From the NCBI RefSeq assembly GCF_000243315.1, contig NZ_JH597770.1, positions 228,640 to 292,639 on the forward strand: DNA of 64,000 nt, read 5' to 3'. Source of the stretch: Metallosphaera yellowstonensis MK1 (GTDB lineage Archaea > Thermoproteota > Thermoprotei_A > Sulfolobales > Sulfolobaceae). Below the pieces are notes generated by a model, which worked only from the letters and a program-made list of their open reading frames with translations, was not told the DNA's origin and did not search any database. Every line of letters starts with the position of its first letter. The stretch's first letter is position 1. Positions 9,077-19,074 of the stretch are shown here, in pieces. Made by a program: the position numbers and the translations under genes.

Positions 9077-10398
9077 TCCGTCTCCCTCTTTGGATAACCT
9101 TTCATCGCCTCTTCCATGGCTTCCTTAATCTTGTCTACAGCATACTCTAAGGAGCATTGTCTTAAGGTCTCCCTACCCATAGAACCTAACTTATCGCCTT
9201 CCTTGAACGTTCTCCTTATAGCTTCAGCAAGCTCATCGTATGAGTCCGACGGAAAGGTATAACCGTTCACTCCTTCTATTACTAGTTCACTGACCCCTGC
9301 ACCTTTACTAACTACTACGGGTTTTTGATAGTTCCAAGCCTCACAGACAGTCAGACCGAATCCTTCAGTTCTTGACGTCAAAATGACTACGTCGCTCCTC
9401 ATGTAAAGGGATGCCAATTCCTTTTCAGTAACATACCCTGTGAAGATAACTTTGTCTTTAACTCCTGTTTCTTGTGTCAGGTCTCTAAGTTTTTTGACCC
9501 AAACACTAGCCTTGTCGTGACCAAGGGTCTTGCTCGTGAAACTACCATTTCCAGCCAGAACTAACTTGGCGTCTAGTTTCTTTATGGCCTTAATTGCTAT
9601 ATCTTGGCTTTTTATTGGATCCATCCTACCCACGAGGAGGACTACCTTCTCATCTTCACCTATGCCGAACTTATTTAGGGTAGATTGCTGTTCTGCGGTA
9701 CTAGGCTTTTCGTAAGCCTGCGGATCTATGAAAGGATATATCTGTTTTGCTCTTACTTTCCCCCCAGCTCTAACTAACCCTTCGAGGTCTCTCCTAGTGC
9801 TGAGTATAACTAAATCGAATCCTTCGAAAGACCTTACTAAAAATTCCCTAGTCCTATCTCCCATCTTCTCAGGCACGAAGGGAATATGGTACCACAACAG
9901 TGCAGGTGCCGAGGGACCTATTATGCCTCCTACTAGTAATTGTTGAAAATCATTCACAAAATATACGTCAGTGTCCAGGTAAAACTCTAGAAGCTTACTC
10001 GCTGAATACCAGTTATAGGTGGCATAGGCTATATACTCTTGGCCTACAATGTTATATCTCGAAATTCCATGAGCCTCATTGTAAAGACCCTCTTTGAACT
10101 TGGTATATAGAGAAAGGACGTTTGGGGGGAGGTCTACCAAATGTAGTTCGATGTTTTGAAGAGATGCTTGCGGAGGGTAACCAGGGCCTAATGCTACCCA
10201 TCTGGTTCTTCCTAAGTTCATCTTCCTGATCAAGCCTAACATCATGCGTGCTACTCCCCCTACAGCCACCTGAAAATCGCTCTCCGATAACAATGAAAGG
10301 TCCACTGGTAGTTCCAGGTCCCCATATTTCTCTAGAAGATCCCTGTAAGTTAGCGTGAACCTCACTGGGGGAGTTTGTGTGTTTATCGCAACTCTCAT
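9073..10398 (-). CDS. GT4-family glycosyltransferase
   Basis: GT-B fold retaining glycosyltransferase. The C-terminal nucleotide-sugar half has [41 protein letters not shown] and the E-x7-E motif in [15 protein letters not shown]; the N-terminal half has WYHIPFVP. The frame is open to 10449, but the ATG at 10398 ([11 protein letters not shown]) lies about 25 bp after a CTTTATATTC TATA box on the same strand, so I start there (441 aa). Relatives include trehalose-forming and glucan-synthesising enzymes. The 4-nt overlap with the GH15 gene points to storage-sugar metabolism, but the substrate is not certain. Confidence 0.82.
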   Translation of the reverse strand: MRVAINTQTPPVRFTLTYRDLLEKYGDLELPVDLSLLSESDFQVAVGGVARMMLGLIRKMNLGRTRWVALGPGYPPQASLQNIELHLVDLPPNVLSLYTKFKEGLYNEAHGISRYNIVGQEYIAYATYNWYSASKLLEFYLDTDVYFVNDFQQLLVGGIIGPSAPALLWYHIPFVPEKMGDRTREFLVRSFEGFDLVILSTRRDLEGLVRAGGKVRAKQIYPFIDPQAYEKPSTAEQQSTLNKFGIGEDEKVVLLVGRMDPIKSQDIAIKAIKKLDAKLVLAGNGSFTSKTLGHDKASVWVKKLRDLTQETGVKDKVIFTGYVTEKELASLYMRSDVVILTSRTEGFGLTVCEAWNYQKPVVVSKGAGVSELVIEGVNGYTFPSDSYDELAEAIRRTFKEGDKLGSMGRETLRQCSLEYAVDKIKEAMEEAMKGYPKRETD

Positions 10399-10487
10399 AT
10401 GTTCACTAATAATTAGCGAATATAAAGTATCAATGACAATAGTGGTCAATTAAAGATATATTCTTTAGTCAAGAGTTGTGGGAACGA

Positions 10488-11183
10488 ATGTATAGGATAG
10501 CTATCCTTGGAGCAAAGGGGGGTACTGGAAAGTCCACCATAGCCTTTGGTCTCTCCAAAGTTTTGGCCAATGAGTTTTCTGTCGTACTTCTTGATCTCAG
10601 CAGCTCGAGGACCATCAGTAACATCATGGGGATTAAGGGATGTCTGACCATTGGACACGATTTCATTGCAGAAGATGGTAAACTTAAGATAGTTTCCTTT
10701 CATCTGCCCTTTATCCAACTTAATGAATCACCCAACCTCAAGGATATATATGACGAGATTATCGATGAAGCAGAGTTTCTAATTCTCGACTATGGACTCC
10801 CACTTTACGATAGGGTTGCATCATACGAGTTAGAACTGTTCTATAGGACCCGTTCGGACTCTTCCCACATTATAGCAGTTTCACCACCCCATGATTTCAT
10901 TATAAAATCCACGGAAAAGATGATTTCCTCCTATATGATGATCTTAAAGGAAACGAGTCAGGTAGACTCGGGGCTGCTGGACTTCTTCACTGTCAACATG
11001 ATAAGGCAAGAGGATATGAATAAGGAAATAAAGGTTGGTGTCAGTCCCATCTACGGTATAGTGAAGATACCGTTCTTAAGGAATTTATCCTTTAATGGTT
11101 TTTGGAATGCGGATATACCTCCCCAGATAGTCGATATGGCGTCAAAGCTCGCGCAAGCTATTAGGTTAGAGAGGACAAGCTAA
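10488..11183 (+). CDS. MinD/ParA-like ATPase
   Basis: P-loop ATPase with a deviant Walker A motif (GAKGGTGKST, two signature lysines) right at the N-terminus and a Walker B-like LILDYG. At 231 aa it is a compact MinD/ParA-family switch protein that would dimerise on ATP. No C-terminal amphipathic membrane helix is obvious and no ParB or adapter gene is adjacent, so its cargo is unknown. An upstream TTG at 10476 is possible, but the ATG at 10488 puts the Walker motif at the usual distance. Divergent from the GT4 gene. Confidence 0.85.
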   Translation: MYRIAILGAKGGTGKSTIAFGLSKVLANEFSVVLLDLSSSRTISNIMGIKGCLTIGHDFIAEDGKLKIVSFHLPFIQLNESPNLKDIYDEIIDEAEFLILDYGLPLYDRVASYELELFYRTRSDSSHIIAVSPPHDFIIKSTEKMISSYMMILKETSQVDSGLLDFFTVNMIRQEDMNKEIKVGVSPIYGIVKIPFLRNLSFNGFWNADIPPQIVDMASKLAQAIRLERTS

Positions 11184-11201
11184 CTCTCCAATGGCCCAAT
11201 C

Positions 11202-11636
11202 TCATTGGGCTGATCCTCTCTTATATCTACCACCTCTCCTTGAAGATCTCGATCTCCTTGTAAGAATGAACCTAGCGAAAGCGCCCGATGCTATTAGAGC
11301 CGATAGAGTGAGCAAATCTATCGCGTTAACTGGGGGAGCTAGAATTTCAATTATTATTTCCCTAGCTACAAAGGACAACATTGCATCTATAACGTAGACC
11401 ACGCTTCTGCCTCTTCCCTCAAAAAAGTCAAGAGCGCTCAAGTAAACTTCTAAGAAGACAATGATGAGGAGGACATTCTCTAAGACTATTGACGCTACTA
11501 ACAGAAAACCAAACTGTAAGCTTGAGATTATCTGTAATATCGTACTTAATACTGCGAAACCTAGTCCCAAGAGAAGGAAAATCTGAACGATAATAGATAC
11601 GATTTTTATCACAAATACGCTATTAGGTAGCCTCAT
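11202..11636 (-). CDS. PsiE-like membrane protein
   Basis: A 144-aa protein with four predicted membrane helices, the third and fourth separated by a charged loop (LEVYLSALDFFEGRGRSVVYVID), and a strongly basic tail (RRSRSSRRGGRYKRG) likely in the cytoplasm. The helix pattern and the central motif resemble the phosphate-starvation-inducible PsiE family, whose function is unknown. Convergent with the MinD-like gene 18 bp away. Confidence 0.65.
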   Translation of the reverse strand: MRLPNSVFVIKIVSIIVQIFLLLGLGFAVLSTILQIISSLQFGFLLVASIVLENVLLIIVFLEVYLSALDFFEGRGRSVVYVIDAMLSFVAREIIIEILAPPVNAIDLLTLSALIASGAFARFILTRRSRSSRRGGRYKRGSAQ

Positions 11637-11835
11637 TACGTTTCAATTGAACAAAGGGACTATTATAAATGTTGGGAAGATGACTCTCAGCGTCATTCAA
11701 AATCATGTTCGATATACATTATATTAAATTATTAAAAACAGAATACTTTCGATGGAGTTATAAGGAGAGTAGAAAGTCTCCAGAAGCCTAGGTATTGGGT
11801 AACTATTTTAATACTGGACGCCGAATTTCCGTTGT

Positions 11836-11909
<74 letters not shown>

Positions 11910-12105
11910 CTCAAAGATGAGTTCGATCCACTAATTGACATGATCTAACGTTGTAGAAACTTTCTCCTCCAAACGGGAAATCCCATTTAACTGTCGTGGA
12001 CAGAGCGGTAGTGCCCCCAAGTAGTTCGTTAGACTCAATTATCGATACGGAACTGCATCTCATTGAAATATATTGTGCATAATTCTCATAACTACCTTTG
12101 AGAAC

Positions 12106-12636
12106 ATGAGCAAAATGAAGTGGTACACTGGCTTGGGCGATTCTGGAAAGACTAAAGTCCCGTCAAAAGGAGAGGTGTGGAAGGACGACGAGATGATAGA
12201 AGCACTTGGCAACATAGACGAATTGAATTCGGTACTTGGACTAGTCGTCAGTTTTTATCCTGAAGTAAAATCCCTGATACAGGGTCTTCAGAGGGACCTA
12301 TTTGAGCTCTCTTCAGAGATAGCTGGATTTGACAGTGGTTTTGGGGAAGATAAAGTAAGGAAACTCGAACATGAAATCGAATTTTATGGCGATCAACTGA
12401 CTCCTCTAAGAAACTTCGTCATACCTGGGGGGCACGTTGCTGCATCTCTTCTTCATTTAGCTAGAGCAGTAAGTAGGAGAACCGAGAGGAGCATCGTTAG
12501 TTTAGTCAAGGGTGGTTTAGCTAAGTCAGTCCATTTGGCTTATTTGAATCGTTTCTCCACCCTTATGTTCGTATTAGCCCTATGGGTTAATCAAAGAACT
12601 GGAAATGGTAATCCAATATGGCAAGGGAAACAATGA
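12106..12636 (+). CDS. ATP:cob(I)alamin adenosyltransferase, PduO type
   Basis: Makes adenosylcobalamin by transferring the adenosyl group of ATP to cob(I)alamin. Family signature residues are present: N-terminal ATP loop [14 protein letters not shown], the helix [13 protein letters not shown], and the C-terminal [13 protein letters not shown] plus [16 protein letters not shown]. 176 aa from the ATG at 12106. An in-frame start at 12073 exists, but a TATA-like AAATATATT at 12066-12074 would place transcription near 12096. In Sulfolobales it would feed B12-dependent methylmalonyl-CoA mutase and ribonucleotide reductase. Confidence 0.93.
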   Translation: MSKMKWYTGLGDSGKTKVPSKGEVWKDDEMIEALGNIDELNSVLGLVVSFYPEVKSLIQGLQRDLFELSSEIAGFDSGFGEDKVRKLEHEIEFYGDQLTPLRNFVIPGGHVAASLLHLARAVSRRTERSIVSLVKGGLAKSVHLAYLNRFSTLMFVLALWVNQRTGNGNPIWQGKQ

Positions 12637-13275
12637 AAGCCATTTCTACATATATGACTCCTTTTTCATTGTTCATTACGATCTAACGTAAAACTTGACC
12701 CTCAAGAGAGTCCAAAGTGGGAATATTTGAACGAACAAAACACTATAGAAGCATCGAATTATGAGCGGGAAGGAACAGGGGTGAATTATATCTCTCAATA
12801 TCAAGGAAGACATTCAATTTATTGAAAAATGAAATAATTAGTGAAAGGAAAATCGACTTTCCAAGAGATGCCACATTACGTGGGTCGGCTCTTGCCAGAA
12901 TTGGCTCAGGCTGGAGCAGACATCCAGGCTCCAGTACTACGACCTCCCCATTAAGTGTTACTACGGACCCTCATCCGAGAGGAAATTCAGAACTTCTAGA
13001 TAACTCCTACCTCGAATGGATTATTCACGGATAATTTGAACATAAATTTATTCAATTATTGCCACTTGTGACACTCTCTCAATACCCAGCCCTATAGTTG
13101 GAGTAGAACCAAAACTCTTTCTGGGAATAGAACTTTTCCCTCAGAATTCTCCACATTAACGATAAATTCCTGAAGATGAACGTTCCTCAAGAGTAGTACG
13201 AACATGGTTGCTTCTTGTAATACCAATTTATATTAGTGCGTGACATTACGGCCACGCCTAAACAATATTAATATA
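12637..13275. other. 639-bp gene-poor region
   Basis: Between the adenosyltransferase and a small hypothetical gene. I see no convincing intact gene. The region holds a stop-bounded minus-strand frame (12743-12970) that looks like a gene remnant, and a TATA-like TTATATTA at 13228-13235 serving the gene downstream. Confidence 0.5.
12743..12970 (-). pseudogene. Possible remnant of a C-terminal coding region
   Basis: A minus-strand frame stays open for about 75 codons and reads like protein at its start (SVVTLNGEVVVLEPGCLLQP, then EPILARADPRNVAS). It is preceded by an in-frame TGA and has no usable start. The style resembles tails of transposon-borne proteins in Sulfolobales, but I cannot name the family. 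It could be a decayed mobile element end. Confidence 0.3.
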
Positions 13276-13605
13276 ATGAGGATAGTCGGAAAAGATGTAG
13301 AAATGGTCAAGCTGGTGAATTGGAGCAAGGCTACTGAACTTGAGCTGAACATGGGTATAGGGGATATCATCAAGGAAACCGAGGCGGACGTAGTACTAAT
13401 CCCTTTGGGACACAAAAGACTAGTGGAATATATCAAGTCTTCAGACCTAGATACTTCAGAACCAATGATAATAAGGCTTGAATATTCTAGATCGCTTATC
13501 AAAGAAATAGAAAGGCTTAAGAGAGAGGGATTCCTGATCACTGTGGTGATACCTAATCCCAATTTGTCTGAGAATAAGGGGAAATCTTTGACTACGAAGA
13601 AATGA
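13276..13605 (+). CDS. Hypothetical protein
   Basis: A 109-aa soluble alpha/beta-looking protein (MRIVGKDVEMVKLVNWSKATEL..., ADVVLIPLGHKRLVEYIK) of no family I recognise. The frame is open from a GTG at 13240, but the ATG at 13276 follows a TTATATTA box (13228-13235) with a short leader. A competing minus-strand frame covers the same DNA, but its translation is serine/isoleucine-rich as expected of a shadow. Flanked by long gene-poor stretches. Confidence 0.6.
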   Translation: MRIVGKDVEMVKLVNWSKATELELNMGIGDIIKETEADVVLIPLGHKRLVEYIKSSDLDTSEPMIIRLEYSRSLIKEIERLKREGFLITVVIPNPNLSENKGKSLTTKK

Positions 13606-14011
13606 TTTTCCGTAGAATAGATAGTTTAAGGGAAAATGCCCAGGGCGATTCAGGGCTCCGTTGCAGATTGTAATTCTTGACCTTAAATCAGTAGAATTCT
13701 GTTGATTCTCTGTTGATGCTCAGCCTAAATTGGCAATTGATTATTATAAGACTTGCTAAACAAAATGAATTAGCTATTGATCCTTGAACTGCTGAGGTGA
13801 GGGTGAAGGAGTGATAGAGCTCTTGAGAAACTTATGTGAAATAAGTTTCAAATTGAAGTAAGAAACTCATTTCGTCTTTTTTTAGATCATAATTATGGAC
13901 AGACCATTGTACCAATGCATAGAATTATTTTATGGGAGTTGTGGTACCGAGAACGCTTTCTTGCAAGGCGAGAATTAATCTTAAAGCTCCATAAATACGA
14001 TGAAAGTGTGT
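13606..14011. other. 406-bp gene-poor region with a hairpin
   Basis: No convincing gene. It contains a perfect 9-bp stem-loop at 13827-13849 followed about 20 nt later by a T-rich run (CTTTTTTT), and AT-rich sequence before the tRNA-Ala. Short frames running into the tRNA are not credible proteins. Confidence 0.5.
13827..13849. repeat. Stem-loop GAAACTTAT-N5-ATAAGTTTC
   Basis: Perfect 9-bp inverted repeat with a 5-nt loop in a gene-free stretch, with a T-tract at about 13872-13880. It could be a terminator-like or regulatory hairpin; the function is unknown. Confidence 0.4.
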
Positions 14012-14100
14012 GGGCCGGTAGCTCAGCCTGGAAGAGCGCTCGGCTTGCAACCACTGAGCAGGACACCGAGAGGTCCCCGGGTTCAAATCCCGGCCGGTCC
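14012..14100 (+). tRNA. tRNA-Ala(TGC) with about 15-nt intron
   Basis: Acceptor GGGCCGG/CCGGTCC with the alanine G3-U70 pair, D stem GCTC/GAGC, anticodon stem CTCGG/CCGAG, T stem CCGGG/CCCGG. The loop CTTGCA..A gives anticodon TGC once about 15 nt (ACCACTGAGCAGGAC) after position 37 are removed. The variable loop is 6 nt. Discriminator A at 14101. Its last 18 nt are antisense to the end of iorB. Confidence 0.9.
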
Positions 14101-14661
14101 ACTCACTACGTAATTTTGGCTCGCAGAAACCGTCTCAATGAATAGTCTTTTATTGACCGTTCCAGGGATAGCCGACAAAATGTCTTCGATGTCCAATAAT
14201 TCCTTTAGGCCAAACTGGAACAAGTAGGCTAACATTGCAATATTACAATAACCTCCGCTACTCTGCGAGATCTTCCGGCAATCAACAACGAATGTTCTCC
14301 ACTTTTTCAAGAAACTTAGGATATAATTCAGATCTACCATAGGTTGGCCTGGCAGTGCCGAGGGTTTCGTCTCTGCGTTTACGAAGATCACTGCATCTTT
14401 AGAAAGGAAATTAATATTTCTCAACAACTCAGTGGCTTCTAATGCTATCATGTAGTCTGCCCCTCCTTCTGGAATTAAAGGAACTTCAATATCCCCAATT
14501 CTTACGTGAACGTTGACTGCTCCTCCCCTCTGTGCTAACCCATGAGTCTCGGCCTCCATAACTTTGAAACCCCTCCTACTAAAGGCTTCTGCCAGTATCT
14601 TACCTGTGGTGACTACTCCCTGGCCACCTATCCCGCATATCAATATGTTTAGCTTAACCAT
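14083..14661 (-). CDS. iorB: Indolepyruvate:ferredoxin oxidoreductase beta subunit
   Basis: Gamma-domain subunit of the 2-oxoacid:ferredoxin oxidoreductase that oxidatively decarboxylates aryl pyruvates from aromatic amino acid breakdown. The start [23 protein letters not shown] and [24 protein letters not shown] motif (here [13 protein letters not shown]) are diagnostic. 192 aa. It overlaps iorA by 13 nt. Its final codons and TGA stop are formed by the antisense strand of the tRNA-Ala(TGC) T-arm, so the last residues (GPAGI) are dictated by the tRNA. Confidence 0.92.
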   Translation of the reverse strand: MVKLNILICGIGGQGVVTTGKILAEAFSRRGFKVMEAETHGLAQRGGAVNVHVRIGDIEVPLIPEGGADYMIALEATELLRNINFLSKDAVIFVNAETKPSALPGQPMVDLNYILSFLKKWRTFVVDCRKISQSSGGYCNIAMLAYLFQFGLKELLDIEDILSAIPGTVNKRLFIETVSASQNYVVSGPAGI

Positions 14662-16475
14662 GCCCTATCCCATCCCTCAGGCTTCTCCCCCTTCAGGAGT
14701 ATTGCGTTGAAGGGACAGATGGGTACGCAAGCACCACAACCTATACATTCCCTGGGATCAATGTGCGCCTTCTTATTGGCTTTCCTCATAATAGCAGGAC
14801 ATGTGAAGTGATCGTAACATATAGTACATCCGGTGCACTTATCCTCGTTGACGAAAGCTAGAGGTCTTTCAGAAAAACCCTCAACGGCTTTAAGTGCACA
14901 TGCCCTCTTCGCTATTAATAGTGCTGGTTTTTTATTTACTTTGACCCAAGAGATAGCATTAGCAACAGCCTTAGAGAAGTCGGTACTAAAGGGGTCAGCA
15001 ACGCTAACATATTCAACCCCTAATCCCGCAGCTACCCTAGCTATGTCCATATTTTCAGACGGACTGGGTTGTTGTCCAGTCATCGCGGTAGATCTATTAT
15101 CCAGGACCACCACTAGGAGTGGAGTGTTATTGTATACGGCGTTGGCAAGTGAAGAAAGTCCTGCGTGGAAGAAGGTAGAATCCCCTATGACTGCCACAGG
15201 GATAGTTCCTGTTGACCTATAAACGCCGTTTGCTATTCCTATACTACTCCCCATGGAGATGAGACTATCTTGTACGTTAAAGGGCGGAAGCACTCCTAAG
15301 GAGTAACAGCCAATATCCCCCGAATAAAAGGTCTCTTTCATTCCTCCTAGGATTACCCCCCTCTTCATAAAGACGAAACTGGATCTGTGGGGACATCCTG
15401 GGCACATAGCCGGAGGTCGGGGTGGAACATTAGGTTGGAGGTGCCTTTCAAGGACTTCTGAATTTAGCCCCATAAATTTGGATATGGCTAACCTTACTCT
15501 GTTGAGCGTCATTTCTCCAGATCTTCCAGTCAATTTCTTTCCCTGTACCCTTATGTGAAGCCCCTCATCTACTACGAAGGACTTGAGCTGGTTTTCCACA
15601 ATAGGTTCCAGTTCCTCTACAACAAGAACTTCCTCAACGTCCATGAGTTCCCTCCCAACCTTATCAGGTAGGGGCACCGGTGAGAAGACTCCGATTAATT
15701 TGACCTCGTCCTGTAGTCTCCAGTCCTCTAGGACCTCTTTGACGTAAGGATAGGAAATCCCAGAAGCGACTATTGCCTTTCTGCCTGATCCCGAAACTAC
15801 AACTAAAGATTCCAGTTCCTCCTTTATTTTCTCCCATCTTTCCAGTTGTAGATCCCTGTCTCTCCTGGCTACATCGGGAACTAGTGAATATCGGTCTGGT
15901 CTCTTCCTAAGACTTCCCTTCACTGGTGAAGATCTGGGGAGTGTCTTTACTGGGGCCCTCACGTGGCTCACTCTGGTCGTGGTGTTTAGGATGACTGGAT
16001 GACCGACCCTAGAACTAATTTCAAAGGCTTTTACAGTAAAGTCGTGAGCCGATTGAGGATCATATGGCTCCAGTATGGGTATTAGGGCCATGAGACCATA
16101 GTATCTGTTATCTTGCTCGTTCTGGGATGACCACATACCTGGATCCCCTGCAGAAACTATGACCAAGGCCCCATCAACTCCCGTGTATGAGGATGAGACT
16201 AGAGAATCCGATGCTACGTTTACTCCAACATGTTTCATGCACGCCATCGCTCTAGCTCCGCTGATCGCAGCACCGTAAGCTGTCTCAAAGGCAACCTTCT
16301 CGTTGGTGCTCCATTCTACGTAAATGTCTTTATATTCCATGAGCGTCTCTATTATCTCTGTTGATGGAGTACCTGGATAACCTGCGGCCACAGATACCCC
16401 CGAGGCTAAAGCCGCTAGAGCTATCGCCTGGTTTCCCAAAAGAAGGGTGCTCCGAAGTTCTATCATGATTATCAT
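14649..16475 (-). CDS. iorA: Indolepyruvate:ferredoxin oxidoreductase alpha subunit
   Basis: Catalytic subunit with thiamine diphosphate and ferredoxin domains. An N-terminal pyrimidine-binding domain ([20 protein letters not shown]) is followed by the ThDP region ([18 protein letters not shown]...[12 protein letters not shown]). The C-terminal ferredoxin module has two clusters: a shortened first set [13 protein letters not shown] and a normal [12 protein letters not shown]. 608 aa, typical length. Starts at ATG 16475, about 25 bp after a TTATTAGTT box; a second ATG 9 nt later is possible. In operon with iorB. Confidence 0.94.
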   Translation of the reverse strand: MIIMIELRSTLLLGNQAIALAALASGVSVAAGYPGTPSTEIIETLMEYKDIYVEWSTNEKVAFETAYGAAISGARAMACMKHVGVNVASDSLVSSSYTGVDGALVIVSAGDPGMWSSQNEQDNRYYGLMALIPILEPYDPQSAHDFTVKAFEISSRVGHPVILNTTTRVSHVRAPVKTLPRSSPVKGSLRKRPDRYSLVPDVARRDRDLQLERWEKIKEELESLVVVSGSGRKAIVASGISYPYVKEVLEDWRLQDEVKLIGVFSPVPLPDKVGRELMDVEEVLVVEELEPIVENQLKSFVVDEGLHIRVQGKKLTGRSGEMTLNRVRLAISKFMGLNSEVLERHLQPNVPPRPPAMCPGCPHRSSFVFMKRGVILGGMKETFYSGDIGCYSLGVLPPFNVQDSLISMGSSIGIANGVYRSTGTIPVAVIGDSTFFHAGLSSLANAVYNNTPLLVVVLDNRSTAMTGQQPSPSENMDIARVAAGLGVEYVSVADPFSTDFSKAVANAISWVKVNKKPALLIAKRACALKAVEGFSERPLAFVNEDKCTGCTICYDHFTCPAIMRKANKKAHIDPRECIGCGACVPICPFNAILLKGEKPEGWDRAWLS

Positions 16476-16608
16476 TATAGTTTTGTGAATTTCAACTAAT
16501 AAGACTGAATATTGATAATCTTAAAATCTTGGGGTCAAATTTAAAATAGGCTCATAACCGCATATGAGGTTCTTCGTTCTATCGTTACAGATTACCTTCC
16601 CATAATAT

Positions 16609-16683
16609 GGGCCCGCCGGGATTTGAACCCGGGACCACGACGACCCGAACGTCGCATCCTGAACCAAGCTAGACTACGGGCCC
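16609..16683 (-). tRNA. tRNA-Pro(CGG)
   Basis: Intronless: acceptor GGGCCCG/CGGGCCC, 3-bp D stem (GTC..GAT), anticodon stem CGACG/CGTCG with loop TTCGGGT (anticodon CGG), T stem CCGGG/CCCGG. No CCA encoded. Confidence 0.94.
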
Positions 16684-16723
16684 TTACATCAGCTTATAAT
16701 TTCCAGTTTTAAAAATGTTTTCA

Positions 16724-17443
16724 ATGACTATTGACTACATTGTTGAAAGTGTTGCCAAGAGGATCTCGGGAGACATAGTGTGGAGTGAGAACCCAGGCAC
16801 TGCGATGAGAAAGTGGAGAGAAACATTTGGAATCTCACAGTCTGAGTTGGCGAGAATCCTCGGAGTATCACAGTCTGTGATAGCTGACTACGAAAGAAAC
16901 AGAAGACAACCAGGGAGCGCATTCGTGAAGAAATTCGTTGAAGGACTCATCGAAGCTGACTCCAAGAGGGGATTCAAAATAGTCAATGAACTCGGAAAGG
17001 TCTTCTCGCTGAACTTTCCTTTCATAGTTGACATGAAAGACTTCGTCTCTCCCATGACACTCCAGGATGTCGTTGTCGCCGTGGATGGAGTTCCCCTATG
17101 CACCGATATAGACAACATCCAGGTCTACGGTTACGTTATTACGGACAGCGTAAAAGCCATTACGTCACTTAGCGGAATGGAGTTCTATCAGTTCCTCTCC
17201 ATAACCTTCAACAGAATACTTGTGTTCACTAAAGTGACTAGTGGAAGATCTCCGATGATAGCCCTTAAGATAGCACCAATAAAGCCGAAGCTTGTTGTCC
17301 TTCATAGACCAATAAGGATGGATCCTCTCGCCATACTCATGGCGAACAGGGAGGGAATAAACGTTATAGTATCCACTAAAAGGACAGAGGAGGAGCTGAT
17401 TAAGGGGCTTAAGGGCCTTGCCCTTCGGTCAGAAGCAGAATAG
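16724..17443 (+). CDS. XRE-family HTH transcriptional regulator (archaeal COG1709 type)
   Basis: N-terminal helix-turn-helix of the lambda-repressor type ([38 protein letters not shown]) followed by an uncharacterised archaeal effector-like domain. 239 aa. A TTATAA box at 16694-16699 would start transcription near 16722, which favours the ATG at 16724 over the in-frame ATG at 16715. The 3' end overlaps the convergent NAC gene by 35 nt. Target genes unknown; such single-copy regulators often act on their own promoter. Confidence 0.85.
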   Translation: MTIDYIVESVAKRISGDIVWSENPGTAMRKWRETFGISQSELARILGVSQSVIADYERNRRQPGSAFVKKFVEGLIEADSKRGFKIVNELGKVFSLNFPFIVDMKDFVSPMTLQDVVVAVDGVPLCTDIDNIQVYGYVITDSVKAITSLSGMEFYQFLSITFNRILVFTKVTSGRSPMIALKIAPIKPKLVVLHRPIRMDPLAILMANREGINVIVSTKRTEEELIKGLKGLALRSEAE

Positions 17444-17750
17444 CCTTCGCTATGTCTCCCCCTGCCTTGGCTAAAGCCTCCTTAGCTTCAGCCTCGGATT
17501 TCCCTGTCTGCTCCATGATAAACCTGACGTCTTCGTCCTTATACGTTGAGGGCTGTGACTTTTTCTCCACTCTTATCTGACCCATGACCGTGATAGCTTC
17601 CTGACCCATTACGTTGGCTTTGGTCACAATGGGCGAGTCCACTATAATATTCTCTTCTGGGGTCTCTATTACTACTCTTGTAGCATTTATATTCTCGGCC
17701 TTGACTCCAAGTCTCTCCAATTTCTTTAGATCCTTAGGTTTTACCTTCAT
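17409..17750 (-). CDS. nac: Nascent polypeptide-associated complex protein
   Basis: Archaeal NAC, a homodimeric ribosome-associated chaperone. It has a NAC beta-barrel domain (residues about 10-65, [20 protein letters not shown]) and a C-terminal UBA domain ([34 protein letters not shown]). 113 aa, the normal size. Convergent overlap with the XRE regulator gene of 35 nt. Confidence 0.95.
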   Translation of the reverse strand: MKVKPKDLKKLERLGVKAENINATRVVIETPEENIIVDSPIVTKANVMGQEAITVMGQIRVEKKSQPSTYKDEDVRFIMEQTGKSEAEAKEALAKAGGDIAKAILLLTEGQGP

Positions 17751-17808
17751 TATGAGGAATAATGTTGTAACTCAAACTTAATATTTGCGGTTACCGTTGT
17801 TGTCACAA

Positions 17809-19074
17809 ATGCAGTATACAGTGAAGATACTTGGTGGAGGCCAAGAGGTGGGGAGAGCTGGGATTGAAATCTCCAACTCTTCAGAAAGCATAATCCTAGA
17901 TTACGGGGTCAACTTCAATCAAAAGGATGAACCCAACTTTCCTCTTCAGGAGTCTCCTTCTAAGGTGAGTGGCTTCGTGATATCACACGCTCACCTGGAC
18001 CATATAGGGGCTTTACCTATTTATCAAATTTCGACTACCAAGAAGATTTACGGCACTGGGATCACCAAATACATTACGGAGCTGATGCTGAAGGACTTCA
18101 TAAAGCTTTCAGGACAGAAGGTGCCGTTTGAGTGGGTAGAGGTGAAGAAAACCATGGATAACTTTGAAACTTTCAACTACTGGCAAGAGACCGAGATAGG
18201 ACCCTTTACTGTCTCTACCTCCAGTGCAGGTCACATACCTGGAAGTGCCATAACTGTTGTAAAGACTGAAAAGGGAGACATAGCCTATACCGGTGACATC
18301 AACGTAACCAATGCTAAGCTGGTAAGACCAGCTGAAGTTGAGATAATGAAGAAGTCGAAGGTGATTATAACTGAAGCCACCTACGGGAAGTTTAATCATC
18401 CTCCTCGAAGCGAAGTAGAAGAGGAATTCTACAAGTCCGTCATGGAAGTCTTGGAGGGAGGAGGGACTGTTCTAGTTCCGGCCTTTAGTTTATCTAGAAG
18501 TCAGGAAATATTGGCAGTACTTGCTAAATATAAGATACCATATCCAGTATATTACGACGGTATGGCTAGAACAATAATGGAGATAATGATGAATAACCCG
18601 CAATACATTAATGATACTGATGCCCTCAGGAAGGCTTACGAAGAGTTCCACTACGTTAAAGGTTGGGAGGATAGGAGTAGAGCCTGGCGGAACAATGCCG
18701 TTATAGTAGCCAGCGCCGGCATGCTAAAGGGAGGACCGGCAGTGTATTACTATAAGAAAATAGCCGACAATCCTAAGAATGCGATATTCCTCGTTAGTTA
18801 CCAGGCCGAGAACACGCCTGGAAGAAGGTTGCTTGAGATCGGAAAGTTTGACGAAGGTTCACCCCTATTGAAGGCAAGGTTACAGATGTTCGACTTCTCA
18901 AGCCACGCTGGTAGGAATCAGCTTATAGATATAATAAAGACCTCAGAGAATCTGGAGAAACTGATAATTGTACACGCATCTCCAGATAGTGCACAATCCT
19001 TCTCCAGTCTAGTTAAGGAGAGGTTTGGTGTAGAAGTTTTAGTACCAGAAAACGGACAAGAGATTCAAGTATGA
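17809..19074 (+). CDS. Beta-CASP metallo-beta-lactamase nuclease (aCPSF2/archaeal RNase J-like)
   Basis: RNA nuclease of the metallo-beta-lactamase/beta-CASP family. Zinc motif 2 [12 protein letters not shown], motif 3 SAGHIPGSA, motif 4 YTGDIN, and beta-CASP motifs around [10 protein letters not shown] and [10 protein letters not shown], with DFSSHAGR near the end. It has no KH domains, which separates it from aCPSF1. Sulfolobus aCPSF2 is a 5'-3' exonuclease. The ATG at 17809 matches a CTTAATATTT box at 17776-17785 (leaderless), so the upstream TTG at 17785 is not used. Overlaps thrS-ed by 4 nt. 421 aa. Confidence 0.92.
   Translation: MQYTVKILGGGQEVGRAGIEISNSSESIILDYGVNFNQKDEPNFPLQESPSKVSGFVISHAHLDHIGALPIYQISTTKKIYGTGITKYITELMLKDFIKLSGQKVPFEWVEVKKTMDNFETFNYWQETEIGPFTVSTSSAGHIPGSAITVVKTEKGDIAYTGDINVTNAKLVRPAEVEIMKKSKVIITEATYGKFNHPPRSEVEEEFYKSVMEVLEGGGTVLVPAFSLSRSQEILAVLAKYKIPYPVYYDGMARTIMEIMMNNPQYINDTDALRKAYEEFHYVKGWEDRSRAWRNNAVIVASAGMLKGGPAVYYYKKIADNPKNAIFLVSYQAENTPGRRLLEIGKFDEGSPLLKARLQMFDFSSHAGRNQLIDIIKTSENLEKLIIVHASPDSAQSFSSLVKERFGVEVLVPENGQEIQV

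Noticed and set aside
10446..10718. 90-aa minus-strand frame inside the MinD-like gene
   Set aside because: Antisense to a clear Walker A-containing gene, with no independent signal.
12822..13034. 70-aa plus-strand frame
   Set aside because: No family resemblance, poor composition, and overlaps the more protein-like remnant on the other strand.
13233..13562. 109-aa minus-strand frame opposite the hypothetical gene at 13276
   Set aside because: Ser/Ile-rich shadow; the plus frame has better composition, a TATA box and a sensible start.
13915..14145. 76-aa frame running through the tRNA-Ala gene
   Set aside because: Half of it is the tRNA sequence itself; no support as a protein.
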